Assembly: GCF_049310025.1 (NCBI RefSeq)
Contig: NZ_JBJYKD010000057.1
Coordinates: forward strand, 1-7,218
Origin: JBJYKD01 sp049310025
GTDB lineage: Bacteria; Bacillota; Thermosediminibacteria; Thermosediminibacterales; Tepidanaerobacteraceae
DNA length: 7,218 bases
Direction of reading: 5' to 3'
Position numbers and translations under genes: made by a program. Each line of letters opens with the position of its first letter. Position 1 is the stretch's first letter. The notes beneath the pieces were generated by a model. That model searched no databases and was not told the origin of the DNA. It worked only from the letters and a program-made list of their open reading frames with translations. Positions 6,749 to 7,218 of this stretch are shown piece by piece.

Positions 6749-6972
6749 ACTGCTTAAAATGTAGTTCTCTTTAGATTTAAAGTTTTACAAAGAGAGAGCA
6801 TTGCTTATCTTTCTCTGGAGCGCAAATCACCCTGCCATCATAGTAAGGGCCAGAGTATATGTCACTATATCCAAATTCATAGTATTATTACAGCACAATT
6901 TGTACATTATATTTCCCGGCGAGCTTATGGCAACACCAGATACCGTGGCCGCGACGGGAGGGAATCTTTTTT
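6749..6972 (+). ncRNA. Candidate structured RNA or leader RNA, class not recognised
   Basis: This 224-nt stretch lies between a sigma-A-like promoter and a hairpin with U-tract. Consecutive stems can form: TTCTCTTT 6765-6772 with AAAGAGAG 6789-6796; CTCTGG 6813-6818 plus CCCT 6830-6833 with the continuous AGGGCCAGAG 6846-6855, leaving an 11-nt bulge; CAAATT 6872-6877 with AATTTG 6897-6902; and the GC-rich terminal stem. An alternative stem, 6791-6798 with 6809-6816, excludes the first and disturbs the second. I could not match it to 6S, SRP, tmRNA, RNase P, T-box or a known riboswitch. It may be an independent small RNA or a cis-acting leader of chrA; either is inference. Confidence 0.4.
6913..6972 (+). 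terminator. GC-rich hairpin with U-tract, putative terminator
   Basis: TCCCGGCG (6914-6921) pairs with CGACGGGA (6952-6959) with one mismatch. An inner stem, GGC 6929-6931 with GCC 6948-6950 and CAC 6934-6936 with GTG 6945-6947, caps it with an 8-nt loop. Alternatively TTCCC 6913-6917 pairs with GGGAA 6960-6964, directly next to TCTTTTTT (6965-6972). The internal loop is larger than in a textbook terminator, so part of it may serve another role. It could end the candidate RNA and any transcription reading through from the operon. Confidence 0.45.
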
Positions 6973-6994
6973 GTTTCAATGGCGTTTTTGTTAA

Positions 6995-7045
6995 AACCAT
7001 CCTGCAGCGATTTCTGTACGAAGGTTGAGCTTGATGGTTGTACAG
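6995..7045. repeat. Two nested inverted repeats upstream of chrA
   Basis: AACCATC (6995-7001) is a perfect inverted copy of GATGGTT (7033-7039), and CTGTAC (7014-7019) of GTACAG (7040-7045). The two right arms are adjacent, and the second abuts the -35 position of the chrA promoter. In RNA the two stems would exclude each other; in DNA they could be operator half-sites. Their function is not known. Confidence 0.35.
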
Positions 7046-7073
7046 TTACTAGTAAAAGAAGGCATGATATAAT
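7045..7073 (+). promoter_or_regulatory. Extended -10 promoter of chrA
   Basis: TGATATAAT (7065-7073) is a perfect extended -10: TG, one base, then TATAAT. The hexamer 17 nt upstream (GTTACT, 7045-7050) is a poor -35, which extended -10 promoters tolerate. Transcription would begin near 7080, about 34 nt before the chrA start, so chrA need not depend on the dpp operon. Confidence 0.65.
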
Positions 7074-7094
7074 AGCATTAAAGGAGAAATTACA

Positions 7095-7102
7095 AAAAGG
7101 GA
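7095..7102 (+). promoter_or_regulatory. Ribosome binding site of chrA
   Basis: AAAAGGGA ends 11 nt before the TTG at 7114. A stronger AAGGAG at 7081-7086 is too far away (27 nt). An in-frame TGA at 7105-7107 fixes the upstream limit of the frame, so TTG is the only plausible start. The spacing is on the long side. Confidence 0.5.
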
Positions 7103-7113
7103 CGTGATATGCG

Positions 7114-7218
7114 TTGAGTGGAAAAATAAAAAAGCTGGGGCCGGGGGAACTTTTGCTCATGTTTTGGGCTTTTTTTAAAATCGGCGCATTTACCCTGGGC
7201 GGCGGGTTTGCCATGATA
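7114..7218 (+). CDS. chrA: Chromate transporter (ChrA family), N-terminal fragment cut by the window edge
   Basis: Only the first 35 codons are present. Residues 16-35, a run around FFKIGAFTLGGGFAMI, match the conserved start of chromate-transport-family membrane proteins, where KIG.FT.GGG.AMI begins the first membrane segment. Known members export chromate using the proton-motive force, but many in Clostridia have no proven substrate. The family occurs as one long protein or as two short tandem proteins, common in Gram-positives; the fragment cannot tell which. It starts with TTG and has its own extended -10 promoter, so it is probably a separate transcription unit from the dpp operon. The frame is open to the edge, with no sign of damage. 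Confidence 0.8.
   Translation, partial: MSGKIKKLGPGELLLMFWAFFKIGAFTLGGGFAMI

Noticed and set aside
6914..6964. Resemblance to cobalamin (CCAGATACC) or TPP (GGGAGGGAA) riboswitch segments
   Set aside because: Only short fragments match; the other conserved boxes and the order of elements of those classes are missing.
6801..7028. 75-codon open frame on the + strand after the Nif3-like gene
   Set aside because: It begins with TTG without a ribosome site, its product resembles no family I know, and it runs through the stem-forming segments and the U-tract. It is better explained as part of the non-coding interval.
7109..7117. Mini-frame ATG CGT TGA overlapping the chrA start
   Set aside because: Although spaced well from AAGGGA, a two-codon frame is likely chance; coupling by re-initiation is possible but unsupported.
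6888..7214. 108-codon open frame on the - strand
   Set aside because: It overlaps the chrA start, its promoter and the hairpins, and its product shows no recognisable domain or suitable ribosome site.

Overview
The window looks like a chromosomal segment from a low-to-moderate-GC Gram-positive bacterium, most likely a member of the Clostridia and possibly a thermophile. The grounds are purine-rich AGGAGG-type ribosome sites, heavy use of AGG/AGA and ATA codons, a lipoprotein-type (Cys-anchored) binding protein, tight same-strand gene packing and unusually frequent TTG start codons. No species can be named from the sequence alone.

Layout. Bases 1-485 are a very AT-rich non-coding region with no gene I can support; it holds weak promoter-like hexamers, a 13/14-bp inverted repeat and a CodY-box-like site close to the first gene. 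Bases 486-6712 are one six-gene operon on the + strand: two permeases (dppB, dppC), a peptide-type substrate-binding lipoprotein, two ATPases (dppD, dppF) and a divergent Nif3/DUF34-family metalloprotein. Gaps between genes are 4-11 nt except for 54 nt before the binding protein. Bases 6713-7113 have no gene but are not featureless: a sigma-A-like promoter directly after the Nif3 gene is followed by a run of potential RNA hairpins and a GC-rich hairpin with a U-tract, then by inverted repeats and a second promoter with a perfect extended -10. From 7114 to the edge is the first 35 codons of a chromate-transporter (ChrA) family gene.

How the genes work together. The five ABC genes make a complete importer of the peptide/nickel (Dpp/Opp) family: the lipoprotein captures a ligand outside the membrane, DppB/DppC form the channel and DppD/DppF hydrolyse ATP. 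Both ATPases keep the four-cysteine C-terminal motif associated with an iron-sulfur cluster in Dpp ATPases. The Nif3-like gene has its ribosome site inside the last codons of dppF, so it is probably co-translated with the importer. It may act on the imported ligand or on a metal connected with it, but its function is unknown.

Most interesting: (1) the candidate structured RNA of about 224 nt between the operon and chrA; (2) the divergent Nif3 protein tied to a Dpp importer; (3) TTG starts in five of the seven genes.
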